A stretch of 64,000 nucleotides of DNA from Hassallia sp050875635 (GTDB lineage Bacteria > Cyanobacteriota > Cyanobacteriia > Cyanobacteriales > Nostocaceae), in contig NZ_JBPAOH010000002.1 in NCBI RefSeq assembly GCF_050875635.1, positions 62,001 through 126,000 of the forward strand, read 5' to 3'. A program made the translations under genes and the position numbers. Each line of letters starts with the position of its first letter. The first letter of the stretch is position 1. Shown piece after piece: positions 24,552-34,436 of the stretch. The notes under the pieces are model-generated. The model was not told where the DNA came from. It saw only the letters and a list, made by a program, of their open reading frames with translations, and did no database searches.

Positions 24552-27500
24552 TTACCATTGAGGATTAGCCATAATTAACGCCTCTGCCGCAGAACTATCT
24601 AATGGACGCGAGAAAAAATATCCCTGTCCGTATTCACAGTTCAACTTTCTCAAAAGTGCCAATTGCTCTTGAGTCTCCACCCCTTCGGCAGTCACATCCA
24701 TACCTAGTTTATCTGCCAGCGTGACAATTATCTCAATAATTTCTAAATTCCTGTTATTAGCGTTTATCGGGCTGACGAAAGAACGGTCAATCTTCAACAC
24801 ATTAATCGGAAAGCTATAAAGACGACTTAATGAAGAATAGCCCGTACCAAAGTCATCAATTGATAACTTAATCCCCATCGCTCGAAGTTGTGACGCGGTA
24901 TTTGCCTCATCACCATTTTCCATAATTGCGCTTTCAATAATTTCTAACATCAGACTGCACGCATCAAGACCAGTTGAGTGCAAAATTTGTGCAATCTGCT
25001 CAATCAAATCCGCTTGGGAAAATTGCTTGACACAGAGATTGACACTGATTTTCTCTAGAGAACTCGTAGGATAGCCCATCCGCCAGACTTGCATCTGGCG
25101 GCAAGCCTCAAAAAGCACCCAGTAGCCAATCTCGACAATCAGTCCAGTTTCCTCCGCCAGGGGGATAAAATCTGCCGGAGAAAGCAGACCGCGTTCTGGA
25201 TGCTGCCAGCGCAGCAGAGCCTCAAAACCGGAAATTGTGCCACTAGAAAGCGAAACAATCGGTTGGTAATAAACCCGAAACTCCTGACGTTCAATTGCTC
25301 GACGCAGATCGGTCTCTAACTGCAATCTGTCCACAGCATTAGTATACATATCTGGGTGGAACAGCTCGTAACGCGACCTGCCCAGCACCTTAGCTCGGTA
25401 CATCGCCGTGTCAGCATTTCTCAGTAAATCTTCTGGTTGGTCATAGGTGAGTATCAAATTCAGAGCGATGCCAATACTTGCCGTAGTGAAAACTTCTTGC
25501 CCGTCAAGGTCAAAGGGTAATGCCAGTTGCTGTTGAATTCGCTCAACCACCTCAATTGCCTCTGACAAATTCTCGATTCCCTGAAGCAAAATTGTAAATT
25601 CGTCTCCCCCAAGCCGTGCAGCGGTATCTATCGAGCGTATGCAAGCTTTTAGCCTGGTTGCTATTTTAATCAGAAATTGGTCTCCAAGTAGATGTCCGAG
25701 ACTGTCATTGATCACCTTAAACCGATCCAGGTCGAGAAACAGCACGGCAAATAAATAATCCTCATGTTGTTTAGCTCGATCGCACGCATCTTTTAAGCAC
25801 TTCATAAACCAAGCTCGGTTGGGTAGACCTGTGAGTGCATCGTGAAACGCATTGTGCAGCAGTTGTGACTCAGCTTGTTTGCGCTCAGTGATGTCATGGG
25901 TGATCCCCAGAATTTGATGAATTTCCCCATGCTCATTTAAAATCGGCACGTAGGTGACAACTACGGTAAAAGAGCAACCAGGCAAAGTGATATTGCATTC
26001 TCCGGTTTGCTTGGTGCGCGTCTCCACAGTTTTTTGCAGAAGTGGTAAATACGCATTCGTGACTTCTTTTGGGTGTATCTCCTCATCCGTATGACCAATA
26101 TATGCCTCTAGAGGAAAACCACCGCGATTAACTCCGAAAGCATTGACAAACTGGAACCGCCGCAGGGCATCATAAATTACAAATGTATCAGGGATGTTAT
26201 CAATTGCCAATCGAAATCGCTCTTCACTCAGGCGTAGCGCTTCTTCTGCTAGCTTGCGATCGCCAATTTCAGCTTGTAGTTGACTGTTAGCCTGCAATAG
26301 TTCTGTAGAATAAGCTTGTAAGTTTGTGTAAAGTTTTGCATTTTCAATTGAGATAAATATTTGGCTAGTTAATAACTTTAATACTTCCAAACGGTCAGGA
26401 GTAAAAGCTCCAATAGTCTGGTTATTTTCCAAATAAAGCAGACCCGCCAATTTGCTTTGATTCAACAGCGGCATACACAACACTGATTTCGTTTGGTGTT
26501 TAACGATGTATAAGTCGCGGGTAAAATTACCTGAGTGCAAAGCATCATTCAAAATAAGACTGTCTTGAGTACGAATAACATAATTGACTATGCCAAGAGG
26601 AACTACTGGTATATTGTTGCGATCGCTGACCGTTTCTATGGGAATAGACTGCAAAACTTCGATATCATCAGATGTAACCGTTCCTGATGCTTGAATCAGC
26701 CATTTCTCTTCTTGCTTCAAAATGAGATAACCTTTTTCTGCCCCCGCATTTTCGAGAACAATTTTCATCATTTTTTCTAACAAAGTATTGAGTACAATTT
26801 CACTCGACAGAGTTTGAGAAGCTTTGAAAATGCTGTTTAAATCGAGTTGCGAGGATGTTTTTGACTCGGTGGATAAAATTGTTGTGGTAGTCTGGGTGGA
26901 ACTTGACGGGGTTTTGGCAAAAAAATCAGGATACCGTTGTTCCAAATCATTGACCTTTGCGGTAGCTCCCCAGCTAACATAGCTATAGTGAGCCTTTGTC
27001 ATGTATAGTTGGGCAAACTCTTCCATTCCACGCGCTAGATAAAAATTTGCCGCTAACTCATAAGCTAATGCTTCGTGTTGAATGTATCCGTTGTCCCTTG
27101 CTTTTTTTATAGCTTGTTCATACAAATCCATTGCTTCAACAACTTGACCCAAAACTCGCGCTTTTTCTGCCTCGACTAAATCGTAAGTGTGCTGAAAATT
27201 CATCGGTGCATGAACTGCCCAGGTTTTCATTTCCTTTTGGTTAGCTGCCACTTGTTCTATATATTGTTTTCTTTCTCGATCTTCAAGGTGAAAATAATTG
27301 GCTAAAAGAGAAAGAGAGTAATATAAATTATGTTCAGCATAAGGTAATATACCTTCTAAAGCTTGTTTATTGCCTGCTGCATCCTCACCATTCTTAACTG
27401 CTATAGTATAATCGTTGAATAAATAACTGAGCCACGTTTTTGCGAAATCGATGGCAAACAAAGATTGAAAGTTATTATTTCTTTGTAAAATGGGTAGCAT

Positions 27501-30500
27501 TTCAGTTTCATCGAACAGCTTTCCCACCAGTCTGTTGGATTCTCTAGAATCTCCCATGAAATTTAATATTAATTGACTCCATATTTTTGCATAATTCAGA
27601 GAAAATTCTTGTTTAATAGATTCAACTAAACTGATATAATTTTTATAGGTTTTCTTGACAGATTCTAAAGGCTCTCCCACTAAAAGTAAATTAGAGCAAT
27701 AGTTAATAGCTGCATAAGAAGCATATTCTATATCTCCAGTTTCCATTAATACTTGAAGCGTTGACTGCAAAGATTCTAAAGTGTTGCGTTTATGTTCTTT
27801 CCAGGGTCTGATAAAACAGTTAAACAGTAAGTTAACCTTCCCTTCTATTTCTGAACTATCAAATTGCTTTAATATTTTCAACGAAAGCTTGCCAAGCTGA
27901 TAGCCAAAATCGAGGTCAGATTGCGTCCGACAAAGAAGGAAACCATATAAAAGATAGGCAAAAGCGGCAAAAGATGAATTTCCATAGTTTACGGATAGCT
28001 CCATCATTGTAAATATAATTAATGGAGCTATTGAAGAATTTGTTGTATGAACCGCAGACCATATAGTCTTTAAAATTCGCATTGCTACCAGCTTATCTGG
28101 GTCAGTCATTGGTGGAAGATTGTATAAATCATCAATGACCAATTGGCTTGGCGGTGATTTTGACAAAGATATGCCTAACAGCTTCAAAAATTGTAGCCCA
28201 ATATCTATTGAGGCTTGCATCTGGTTTTGAGCGATATAAAGCTGAATTTTAGTTTCATAAACATTAGCTTTTTCTCGCACAGTCTTAACTTGTTGTAGAA
28301 CAATATTAGAGAGTAATTCGCTTCGTTGGTAGTTAGTGTTTAAATATTCTGCATATGCTGCTGACTCATACAAACTTAGTGTCAAGTCATACTGAGTCTG
28401 CCAACTATCTTCTGCTAATAAATCTAGCCCAACATTCAAATAATTGACTGCTGCTTCATAAGCCATTGCTGACTTTGCTTTCTCACCCGCTATCAAATTC
28501 AGTCTGGCGATTTCATCGCGTTCAAGTTGATCGGTTACAAATTCACTGCCTATATTAAGATGATCGACGATTTCAAATATCTCTTCTGATAACGCTTCTG
28601 GTGCAGTATTCTGCAACAGCAAACGACCTATTTGTAAGTGAATTGCTGTTTTCTGCGCCTCATCAATTAAGGCATAAGCCGCTTGTTGTACCCGGTCATG
28701 CAGGAATTTAAAGCTAACTTCATTTGCAACAAAATCATCTTCTGTGTTTATCAATTTGTACTTGTTATTTAAAGAAAGAACTAAGCCTGATTGCATCGCT
28801 GGAAACAAATCAGCCAAGACCTGAGTGGGTTGATGTTGATAGATAATGCCTAAAGTTGATAAATCAAATTTATTGCCAATGCAAGCGGCTAACTGCAATA
28901 CAATTTGGGTGGAAGCTGGTAACTTACCAATATTGCTCGCCATCAATTCCACCACATTGTCTGTGATATCCTTAGCTTGGATTTGTGCTACATCCCATTG
29001 CCACTGTCGCACCTGTCGGTCAAAAGTTAATAATTCTTCGGTGTAGAGCGATTTCAAAAACTGAGTGGTAAAAAAGGCGTTTCCTTGGGTTTTATCATAC
29101 ACTAAATCGGTTAACGGCTGCGTTGAAGTGGGTGGAGACTTTAAAGCCTCAGAGATGAGAGTGTTGACATCTTGCACAAGCAGATTATCTAAGTGAATCG
29201 ATGATAAAACTCCTTGTGTTTCGATTTCTTCTAACGTCATCATCAGCGGATGACTAGCATTTACTTCGTTGTCGCGATACGCACCGATGATGAGTAAATA
29301 TTGAATAGTGGCATCGCTCATGATTGTTTTGAGCAGGTTCAGTGATGCTTTATCTGCCCATTGCAAATCATCGATAAATAAGACTAAAGGATGTGACTTT
29401 TGGCAAATAACTTTGATAAAGTTTTGAAAGACTAAATTGAAACGATTTTGCGCTTGGGATGCTTCCACTTGGACGACAGGTGGCTGAGTACCAATGACTC
29501 GTTCTAAATTAGGGATAACATCTATCAAAACTTGTCCATTATTGCCAACTGCTGCTAATATTTTCTCTCGCCATTGATTTAATACTGCTTCAGTTTCAGT
29601 CAGCAGTTGTTTGCATAATTCATCGAAAGCTTGAGAGAATGCGTAGTAAGGAATATTGCGTTGGTACTGGTCAAATTTGCCCCAAATGAAATTGCCACGT
29701 CTTGCAGTAATTGGTTTATGGAGTTCTCGAACTAAGGCAGATTTGCCGACGCCAGAATATCCAGTAACCAGAATCATTTCGATTTTGGATTTTGGATTTT
29801 GGATTTTGGATTGAGAGGCGGCTTCGATTTTGGATTTTGGAATTTGGATTTTGGATTGAGAGGCGGCTTCGATTTTGGATTTTGGAATTTGGATTTTGGA
29901 TTGAGAGATTGTCTTCCCCTCTTTTTCTTCCACTGCTACTCTGGTAAAAGCTGCGAGGAGGATTTCAATTTCTCGCTTTCTGCCATATAATTTTTGGGGA
30001 ATTTGAAAGCGATCGCAAATATCTTGTCTTCCAAGAGCAAAGACATCAATTTGCCCTTTAGTTTCTAGCTGGTGCAGACATTGCTCTAAATCCGCTTTTA
30101 GACCATAAGCTGATTGGTAACGATCTTCAGCGTTTTTTGCCATTAACTTCATGACAATATCTGAGACGATTGACGGTAGGGAACATGTCCCTACAACCGA
30201 ATGCGGTGGTACGGGTTGTTTGGCAATATGGCTATGCACCAATTCCAACGTATCACAACTGTTAAATGGCAAAATACCGGTCAGCAATTTATAGAAGGTA
30301 GCACCTAACGAGTAAAAATCGCTGCGATAGTCTATTGCCCGATTCATCCGTCCTGTCTGTTCGGGTGAAATATAAGCGAGTGTGCCTTCTAAAATATTAG
30401 GATTACTCAATGTGGGATTTTCTCGTGAAAGTACGGTTGAAATCCCAAAGTCAATAATTTTGACTTGTCCGGTGGTTCGGTTGAGAACAATATTGCTGGG

Positions 30501-30890
30501 GTTGATGTCTTTGTGGATAATGTTGGCAGCATGAATTTGACTTAAGATGTCAGTGATGGCGATCGCTAACTTCAAAAACTCACATAACTCAAGTTGACCC
30601 GCTATTGCCAACAGATCCAACGAGTCCCCGCCGAAATCTTCTAAAACCATCACCAAGCGCTCGGTGTCCCGAAAAAGCGCGTAAGCATTCACCACTCCAG
30701 GGATTGTCAGGTTGCGAGTGATTTCATATTCTCGCTTAAACCAAGCAGTGCGCTCTGGAGTAGGATAAAAGTCTTTGAGCATTTTCAGCACAACGGGTTG
30801 CTGAGTATCCACCCGCCGACCACGATAAACTAGAGAATTGGCGCTTTCATATAGTTGCGCCATCAGGTGGTAAGCGGAAATCGTCAACAT
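24552..30890 (-). CDS. Multidomain Ser/Thr kinase - AAA ATPase - GAF - PAS - GGDEF - EAL signalling protein
   Basis: The 2112-residue protein has, in order: a Ser/Thr kinase domain (about 10-270; HKDINPSN at ~127, DFGIS at ~147); a STAND-type ATPase (Walker A GYSGVGKS at ~377); a long TPR-like helical region (about 700-1300); GAF (about 1350-1510); PAS (about 1550-1670); GGDEF (motif RLGGDEF at ~1761, with the RSID inhibitory I-site just before it); and EAL (EALLR at ~1891, DDFGTG and EGVET later). Both cyclic-di-GMP motifs look intact. Such kinase/ATPase proteins usually end in a histidine kinase; here the output is cyclic-di-GMP turnover. Residues about 333-370 are repeat-encoded. It is probably soluble. 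Confidence 0.9.
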   Translation of the reverse strand: MLTISAYHLMAQLYESANSLVYRGRRVDTQQPVVLKMLKDFYPTPERTAWFKREYEITRNLTIPGVVNAYALFRDTERLVMVLEDFGGDSLDLLAIAGQLELCEFLKLAIAITDILSQIHAANIIHKDINPSNIVLNRTTGQVKIIDFGISTVLSRENPTLSNPNILEGTLAYISPEQTGRMNRAIDYRSDFYSLGATFYKLLTGILPFNSCDTLELVHSHIAKQPVPPHSVVGTCSLPSIVSDIVMKLMAKNAEDRYQSAYGLKADLEQCLHQLETKGQIDVFALGRQDICDRFQIPQKLYGRKREIEILLAAFTRVAVEEKEGKTISQSKIQIPKSKIEAASQSKIQIPKSKIEAASQSKIQNPKSKIEMILVTGYSGVGKSALVRELHKPITARRGNFIWGKFDQYQRNIPYYAFSQAFDELCKQLLTETEAVLNQWREKILAAVGNNGQVLIDVIPNLERVIGTQPPVVQVEASQAQNRFNLVFQNFIKVICQKSHPLVLFIDDLQWADKASLNLLKTIMSDATIQYLLIIGAYRDNEVNASHPLMMTLEEIETQGVLSSIHLDNLLVQDVNTLISEALKSPPTSTQPLTDLVYDKTQGNAFFTTQFLKSLYTEELLTFDRQVRQWQWDVAQIQAKDITDNVVELMASNIGKLPASTQIVLQLAACIGNKFDLSTLGIIYQHQPTQVLADLFPAMQSGLVLSLNNKYKLINTEDDFVANEVSFKFLHDRVQQAAYALIDEAQKTAIHLQIGRLLLQNTAPEALSEEIFEIVDHLNIGSEFVTDQLERDEIARLNLIAGEKAKSAMAYEAAVNYLNVGLDLLAEDSWQTQYDLTLSLYESAAYAEYLNTNYQRSELLSNIVLQQVKTVREKANVYETKIQLYIAQNQMQASIDIGLQFLKLLGISLSKSPPSQLVIDDLYNLPPMTDPDKLVAMRILKTIWSAVHTTNSSIAPLIIFTMMELSVNYGNSSFAAFAYLLYGFLLCRTQSDLDFGYQLGKLSLKILKQFDSSEIEGKVNLLFNCFIRPWKEHKRNTLESLQSTLQVLMETGDIEYASYAAINYCSNLLLVGEPLESVKKTYKNYISLVESIKQEFSLNYAKIWSQLILNFMGDSRESNRLVGKLFDETEMLPILQRNNNFQSLFAIDFAKTWLSYLFNDYTIAVKNGEDAAGNKQALEGILPYAEHNLYYSLSLLANYFHLEDRERKQYIEQVAANQKEMKTWAVHAPMNFQHTYDLVEAEKARVLGQVVEAMDLYEQAIKKARDNGYIQHEALAYELAANFYLARGMEEFAQLYMTKAHYSYVSWGATAKVNDLEQRYPDFFAKTPSSSTQTTTTILSTESKTSSQLDLNSIFKASQTLSSEIVLNTLLEKMMKIVLENAGAEKGYLILKQEEKWLIQASGTVTSDDIEVLQSIPIETVSDRNNIPVVPLGIVNYVIRTQDSLILNDALHSGNFTRDLYIVKHQTKSVLCMPLLNQSKLAGLLYLENNQTIGAFTPDRLEVLKLLTSQIFISIENAKLYTNLQAYSTELLQANSQLQAEIGDRKLAEEALRLSEERFRLAIDNIPDTFVIYDALRRFQFVNAFGVNRGGFPLEAYIGHTDEEIHPKEVTNAYLPLLQKTVETRTKQTGECNITLPGCSFTVVVTYVPILNEHGEIHQILGITHDITERKQAESQLLHNAFHDALTGLPNRAWFMKCLKDACDRAKQHEDYLFAVLFLDLDRFKVINDSLGHLLGDQFLIKIATRLKACIRSIDTAARLGGDEFTILLQGIENLSEAIEVVERIQQQLALPFDLDGQEVFTTASIGIALNLILTYDQPEDLLRNADTAMYRAKVLGRSRYELFHPDMYTNAVDRLQLETDLRRAIERQEFRVYYQPIVSLSSGTISGFEALLRWQHPERGLLSPADFIPLAEETGLIVEIGYWVLFEACRQMQVWRMGYPTSSLEKISVNLCVKQFSQADLIEQIAQILHSTGLDACSLMLEIIESAIMENGDEANTASQLRAMGIKLSIDDFGTGYSSLSRLYSFPINVLKIDRSFVSPINANNRNLEIIEIIVTLADKLGMDVTAEGVETQEQLALLRKLNCEYGQGYFFSRPLDSSAAEALIMANPQW
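29779..29907. repeat. In-frame 45-bp tandem repeats inside the kinase/ATPase gene
   Basis: Nearly three copies of a 45-bp unit built on GATTTTGGATTTTGG and TTGAGAGGCGGC are read in frame as SQSKIQIPKSKIEAA repeats. They lie between the kinase and ATPase domains, just before Walker A. GATTTTGGATTTTGG is otherwise a typical non-coding tandem repeat in such genomes. Confidence 0.85.
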
Positions 30891-31312
30891 TTGTGGTCAA
30901 TTTGATACAAGATGCGGTTAAAGCTAAATAGCCTCTGTGTACCAAGCGCGAGTGCGAGGCTCGAATTAATTTGATGCGATTACCTTGGTTATCAGCGATC
31001 TAGATATGGTATATTGCGATCAATTGATTAGTCATGATTTGGATTACTACTAAACTATGACTTACGCACTGTACAAATTGAACATCATGTAATATTAACG
31101 CGGTTCGGTCGTTTTCAACAAAATTTTTAAGTCGGGTTTGTTGATTTCCTGAAAATTTAACTTGCTCATAACTAGTGCCAGGACTTACGCACAATTAGGA
31201 AAAAACGAACCGCAGAGGACGCAGAGGACACAGAGAAATAAGAGTTGAGGAGAGTTTTTGCGTAAGTCCTATACCGGAAAATTTGGCTTGCTTATAACTA
31301 GCTTTGCGTTGC
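30891..31312. other. Gap between the large kinase and the ABC transporter genes
   Basis: No gene is supported here. It holds the promoter region of the minus-strand kinase gene, a GACTTACGCACTGTAC fragment near 31059 and the full palindromic element at 31180-31272. A 64-codon minus frame runs into the repeat and has no protein character. Confidence 0.6.
31180..31272. repeat. Palindromic element, 'aggacttacgca' family (copy 3)
   Basis: AGGACTTACGCAC on the left and TGCGTAAGTCCTATA on the right are inverted. The interior GAGAAATAAGAGTTGAGGAG matches copy 2 at 20796-20880. Confidence 0.75.
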
Positions 31313-32389
31313 TCAGCTGCGAAGTGCATCCCCCGACTGAACATCAAACCAGTGGATATTCTGCGGCGGCAGAGCTAGGGTAATTTCGGCATCACTCCAA
31401 TTTTGGTCTGTGGGTAACAAAGCACGTACATTTGGCGATTCTGTCTGAGAACTGGCAACACGCACGCTGACCAAATTGTGCATACCCAAGTTTTCCACTA
31501 GATAAACTCGACCTTGAATAATCTGTGTATCTTCGCTTCGGGCAATGCGGACGTTTTCTGGACGGATACCGAGGACAATTTGCGGTGGAACTGTTGGGAT
31601 ATTTGGTAATTTCATGCGGAAATTGCCTAATATTGCGTAACGTTCTTGACAAGGCAATGTCAGCAAATTCATTTGCGGACTGCCAACAAATCCAGCCACA
31701 AATAAGTTAGCGGGATGGTTATAGATGCGTTCTGGCGGGTCGAGTTGCTGCACGTAACCGTTGTTTAATACTGCGACTTTGGTGGAAAGCGTCATCGCTT
31801 CTGTTTGGTCGTGAGTAACATAAACTACCGGGGCTTTTTGAGTAGAAAATATTTGCTTGATATCTGCGCGGACTCTTTCGCGGAGTAGTGCATCCAAATT
31901 ACTCAGCGGTTCATCTAATAAATACGCTTGAGCGCGACGGACTAATGCTCGTCCGACTGCAACCCGCTGTCGTTGTCCTCCTGATAATTGACCGGGTTTG
32001 CGCTGCAATAATTCTTCTAATCCTAAAAGTTGAGATACTTCTGTGACTCGCTGTTGAATTTCTGCGCGGGGTGTTTTTTTCAGCTTTAGTCCAGAGGCAA
32101 GATTTTCAAAGACGGTCATGTGAGGATAAAGCGCATAGCTTTGAAAAACCATTGCCATATTGCGATCGCCTGGTCGTTTCGATGTAATATCTTCACTACC
32201 AAGCAAAATTCGACCGTGGGTAGGTTCTTCCAACCCCGCTATCATCCGCAGCGTTGTAGACTTACCACAGCCAGAAGGACCGAGTAAAGTCAGAAATTCA
32301 TTGTCATCGACAGTTAAACTAATGTCTTTAACTGGAATAACTTTAGGGTTATAGGTCTTATTTAAATTTTTTAGTTCAAGTTTAGCCAT
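31313..32389 (-). CDS. Carbohydrate ABC transporter ATP-binding protein (MalK/UgpC type)
   Basis: The ATG at 32389 gives 358 residues starting MAKLELKNLNKTY, the usual family start; a GTG at 32416 would overlap the upstream permease stop. Walker A GPSGCGKST is at 37-45, signature LSGGQRQRVAVGRA and Walker B AYLLDEPLSNLDA follow, and the D-loop and H-loop (VYVTHDQTEAM) are intact. The C-terminal third is the MalK-type TOBE/OB domain (IRPENVRIA). It hydrolyses ATP for the sugar importer encoded by the next three genes on the same strand. Confidence 0.93.
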   Translation of the reverse strand: MAKLELKNLNKTYNPKVIPVKDISLTVDDNEFLTLLGPSGCGKSTTLRMIAGLEEPTHGRILLGSEDITSKRPGDRNMAMVFQSYALYPHMTVFENLASGLKLKKTPRAEIQQRVTEVSQLLGLEELLQRKPGQLSGGQRQRVAVGRALVRRAQAYLLDEPLSNLDALLRERVRADIKQIFSTQKAPVVYVTHDQTEAMTLSTKVAVLNNGYVQQLDPPERIYNHPANLFVAGFVGSPQMNLLTLPCQERYAILGNFRMKLPNIPTVPPQIVLGIRPENVRIARSEDTQIIQGRVYLVENLGMHNLVSVRVASSQTESPNVRALLPTDQNWSDAEITLALPPQNIHWFDVQSGDALRS

Positions 32390-32399
32390 ACTTTTAACT

Positions 32400-33284
32400 C
32401 TATCCCTTAACAGCACCAGCCGTTAGACCTTGGATAATCTTGCGCTGGAAGAACAAAACGAGTAAAACTAAAGGCAATGTCCCGACAATTGTTGCTGCGG
32501 CAATTGGACCGTAGGGAATTTCAAATTGGGTTGCACCCCCTAATTGCGCTGCGGCTACGGGAATTGTTTTCATTTCTTCACGAGTAATAAATGTCAGGGC
32601 GAAGATAAACTCATTCCAGGCAAATATAAAGGTGAGAATTCCTGTTGTCACTAAAGCGGGAATTGTCATTGGTAATAAAATTTGCAAAAGCATTTGTAAT
32701 GTGTTATATCCATCTACCTTTGCGGAATCTTCTAAGTCTTTTGGTAATTGTTCAAAGAAGCTACGTAATACTAAAATTGTTAAAGGTAAATTGATTGCGG
32801 TGTAAGGAATAATTAAAGCTAAATAATTATTACCCAAGTGCAGCTTTTGAATAATTTCTAACAGTCCCAAAAACAATAAAATTCCCGGAAATAAGGTGAT
32901 AATCAAAATACCTGCAAGGATGAATTTTCCACCCCAAGGACGCAATCTTGCTAATGCGTAAGCAGCAGGTGCGCCAAAAGCTAGAGAGAAAGCTGTAGAA
33001 ATAATCGATACGAAAGCGCTATTTAAAATGTAGCGCCAAAACGGACGGCGAGTAAATAATTCTGTGTAGTGATTGAAGGTGATGCGAGTCGGAAAGTAAA
33101 CGCTGGGAACTTGGGAAATATCTTGATTCACCTTAAATGAAGTCAAAAGCTGCCACATTACAGGTGCTAAACAGAAAATTACCACACAAGCGATCGCTAT
33201 CCCTAACAAGATATTTTTTATAGGATTTTTTACCATAGTTGTAGGTTTGGGATTTGTAGAACTTACTTCAGGAATTACAGCCAT
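32400..33284 (-). CDS. Sugar ABC transporter permease (MalG/UgpE type)
   Basis: The 294-residue protein has six membrane helices, the first at about 23-45. The EAA loop, which docks with the ATPase, is recognisable around DSAKVDGYNTLQMLLQILLP (about residues 189-208). It ends in the RKIIQGLTAGAVKG tail typical of MalG-type permeases. The stop lies 10 bp before the ATPase start, so the two are co-transcribed. It forms a heterodimer with the next upstream permease. Confidence 0.93.
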   Translation of the reverse strand: MAVIPEVSSTNPKPTTMVKNPIKNILLGIAIACVVIFCLAPVMWQLLTSFKVNQDISQVPSVYFPTRITFNHYTELFTRRPFWRYILNSAFVSIISTAFSLAFGAPAAYALARLRPWGGKFILAGILIITLFPGILLFLGLLEIIQKLHLGNNYLALIIPYTAINLPLTILVLRSFFEQLPKDLEDSAKVDGYNTLQMLLQILLPMTIPALVTTGILTFIFAWNEFIFALTFITREEMKTIPVAAAQLGGATQFEIPYGPIAAATIVGTLPLVLLVLFFQRKIIQGLTAGAVKG

Positions 33285-33361
33285 AGCGATTTTAGATTTT
33301 AGATTTTATATTTTGGCTTAGTAGGACGTATTACTAAATAGTCACTCATAAAAATATTTCT

Positions 33362-33419
33362 TCCCCTGTCCCCCTGTCCCCCTGTCCCCCTGTCTCCTTG
33401 TCTCCTTGTCTCCCCACTT
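33362..33419. repeat. Tandem CCCCTGT repeats between the two permease genes
   Basis: Eight or so units of CCCCTGTC/TCCTTGTC run from about 33364 to 33415 in the 136-bp gap of the sugar transporter operon. No gene is present. Confidence 0.75.
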
Positions 33420-33420
33420 T

Positions 33421-34305
33421 CTACTTCCGAGATTTGTTGAGAAAGAAAAGCGCGATCGCCACCATAAAAATTAACAACATGAAAGTAGATACTACCAACG
33501 CCGCGCCATAACCAAAATCTAAGTAGCGCATGATGGTAGAATAAATATACAACGATACGACTTCGGTTGCACCGCCAGGACCTCCCCCAGTCATCACCGC
33601 AATCAAATCGAACACACCAAAAGCTTGAGCAAACCTAAATAATGTAGCGATGAGAATTTGCGGTATCAACAACGGTAGCGTAATTTGCCGAAAACTTTGC
33701 CAAGGTGTCGCACCATCTATGGCATGAGCCTCATACAAATCTGATGAAATTGACTGCAAACTAGCTAATAGTAGAATACTAATAAAAGGTGTCGTTTTCC
33801 AAATATCAGCAACTATTACCGCTATCATTGCCAGTGTTGGTTCTCCCAACCAGTTTATATCAGCTTGAATTAAATGCAGTCGCCGCAAAATATCATTGAC
33901 GACACCAAATTGATCGTTAAAAATCCACGTCCAAGCTAGACCAATCAGCGCTGTTGGCAAAGCCCAAGGTAAAATAGCGATCGTTCGCACTACACCGCGT
34001 CCAAAAAAACGCCGATTGAGAATCAAAGCAACACCCATTCCCAGAATTAATTCTAGAAACACGGTTACTGTAGTAAATATTGAAGTTGTCCAGAAACTTT
34101 GCCAAAAACGACCATCTCCTGCCATTCGTGCGTAATTGTCAAAGCCAGAAAAAACAGGTTGTAGTTTGGTTGCCAAATTTTGAGTAAACAAACTTAACCA
34201 AAAAGCACGAGCGATGGGGTAGCCAAAAACAAACAATAGCATTAACAAAGCGGGCAATAATAAAATTAATGCTGTGCGTTGTTCTCTACCTCGAATTGTT
34301 TGCAT
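33421..34305 (-). CDS. Sugar ABC transporter permease (MalF/UgpA type)
   Basis: The ATG at 34305 gives 294 residues beginning MQTIRGREQRTALILLLPAL, as expected for the first helix of MalF/UgpA-type permeases. A longer frame to 34419 would add 38 residues read purely from tandem repeats (HCPLPIAHCPMPIAQCP), so it is rejected. The EAA loop is DLYEAHAIDGATPWQSFRQI (about 194-213). It has six helices and ends in FLNKSRK. It pairs with the MalG-type permease downstream. Confidence 0.92.
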   Translation of the reverse strand: MQTIRGREQRTALILLLPALLMLLFVFGYPIARAFWLSLFTQNLATKLQPVFSGFDNYARMAGDGRFWQSFWTTSIFTTVTVFLELILGMGVALILNRRFFGRGVVRTIAILPWALPTALIGLAWTWIFNDQFGVVNDILRRLHLIQADINWLGEPTLAMIAVIVADIWKTTPFISILLLASLQSISSDLYEAHAIDGATPWQSFRQITLPLLIPQILIATLFRFAQAFGVFDLIAVMTGGGPGGATEVVSLYIYSTIMRYLDFGYGAALVVSTFMLLIFMVAIALFFLNKSRK

Positions 34306-34435
34306 ATTTGTTAGTTGTTGGTTGTTGGTTGATAGTTGTTGGTTGATAGTTGTTGGGCATTGGGCAATGGGCATTGGGCAATGGGCAATGGGCAATGGGC
34401 AATGGGAGATTTTTTCCATGCCCCATGCCCCACTA
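34306..34435. repeat. Tandem repeats (GGTTGATAGTTGTT and GGGCAATGGGCATT) in the transporter operon
   Basis: About 34310-34354 holds GTTGTTGGTTGATA units and 34355-34407 holds TTGGGCAATGGGCA units. They separate the binding-protein gene from its permease and create a spurious N-terminal extension of the permease frame. Confidence 0.8.
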
Positions 34436-34436
34436 T

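Noticed and set aside
31000..31194. 64-codon minus-strand frame
   Set aside because: It reads across a miniature palindromic element and has no protein-like pattern or ribosome site.
34306..34419. 38-residue N-terminal extension of the MalF-type permease
   Set aside because: It is encoded only by tandem repeats (GGGCAATGGGCATT type); an ATG at 34305 gives the normal family start.
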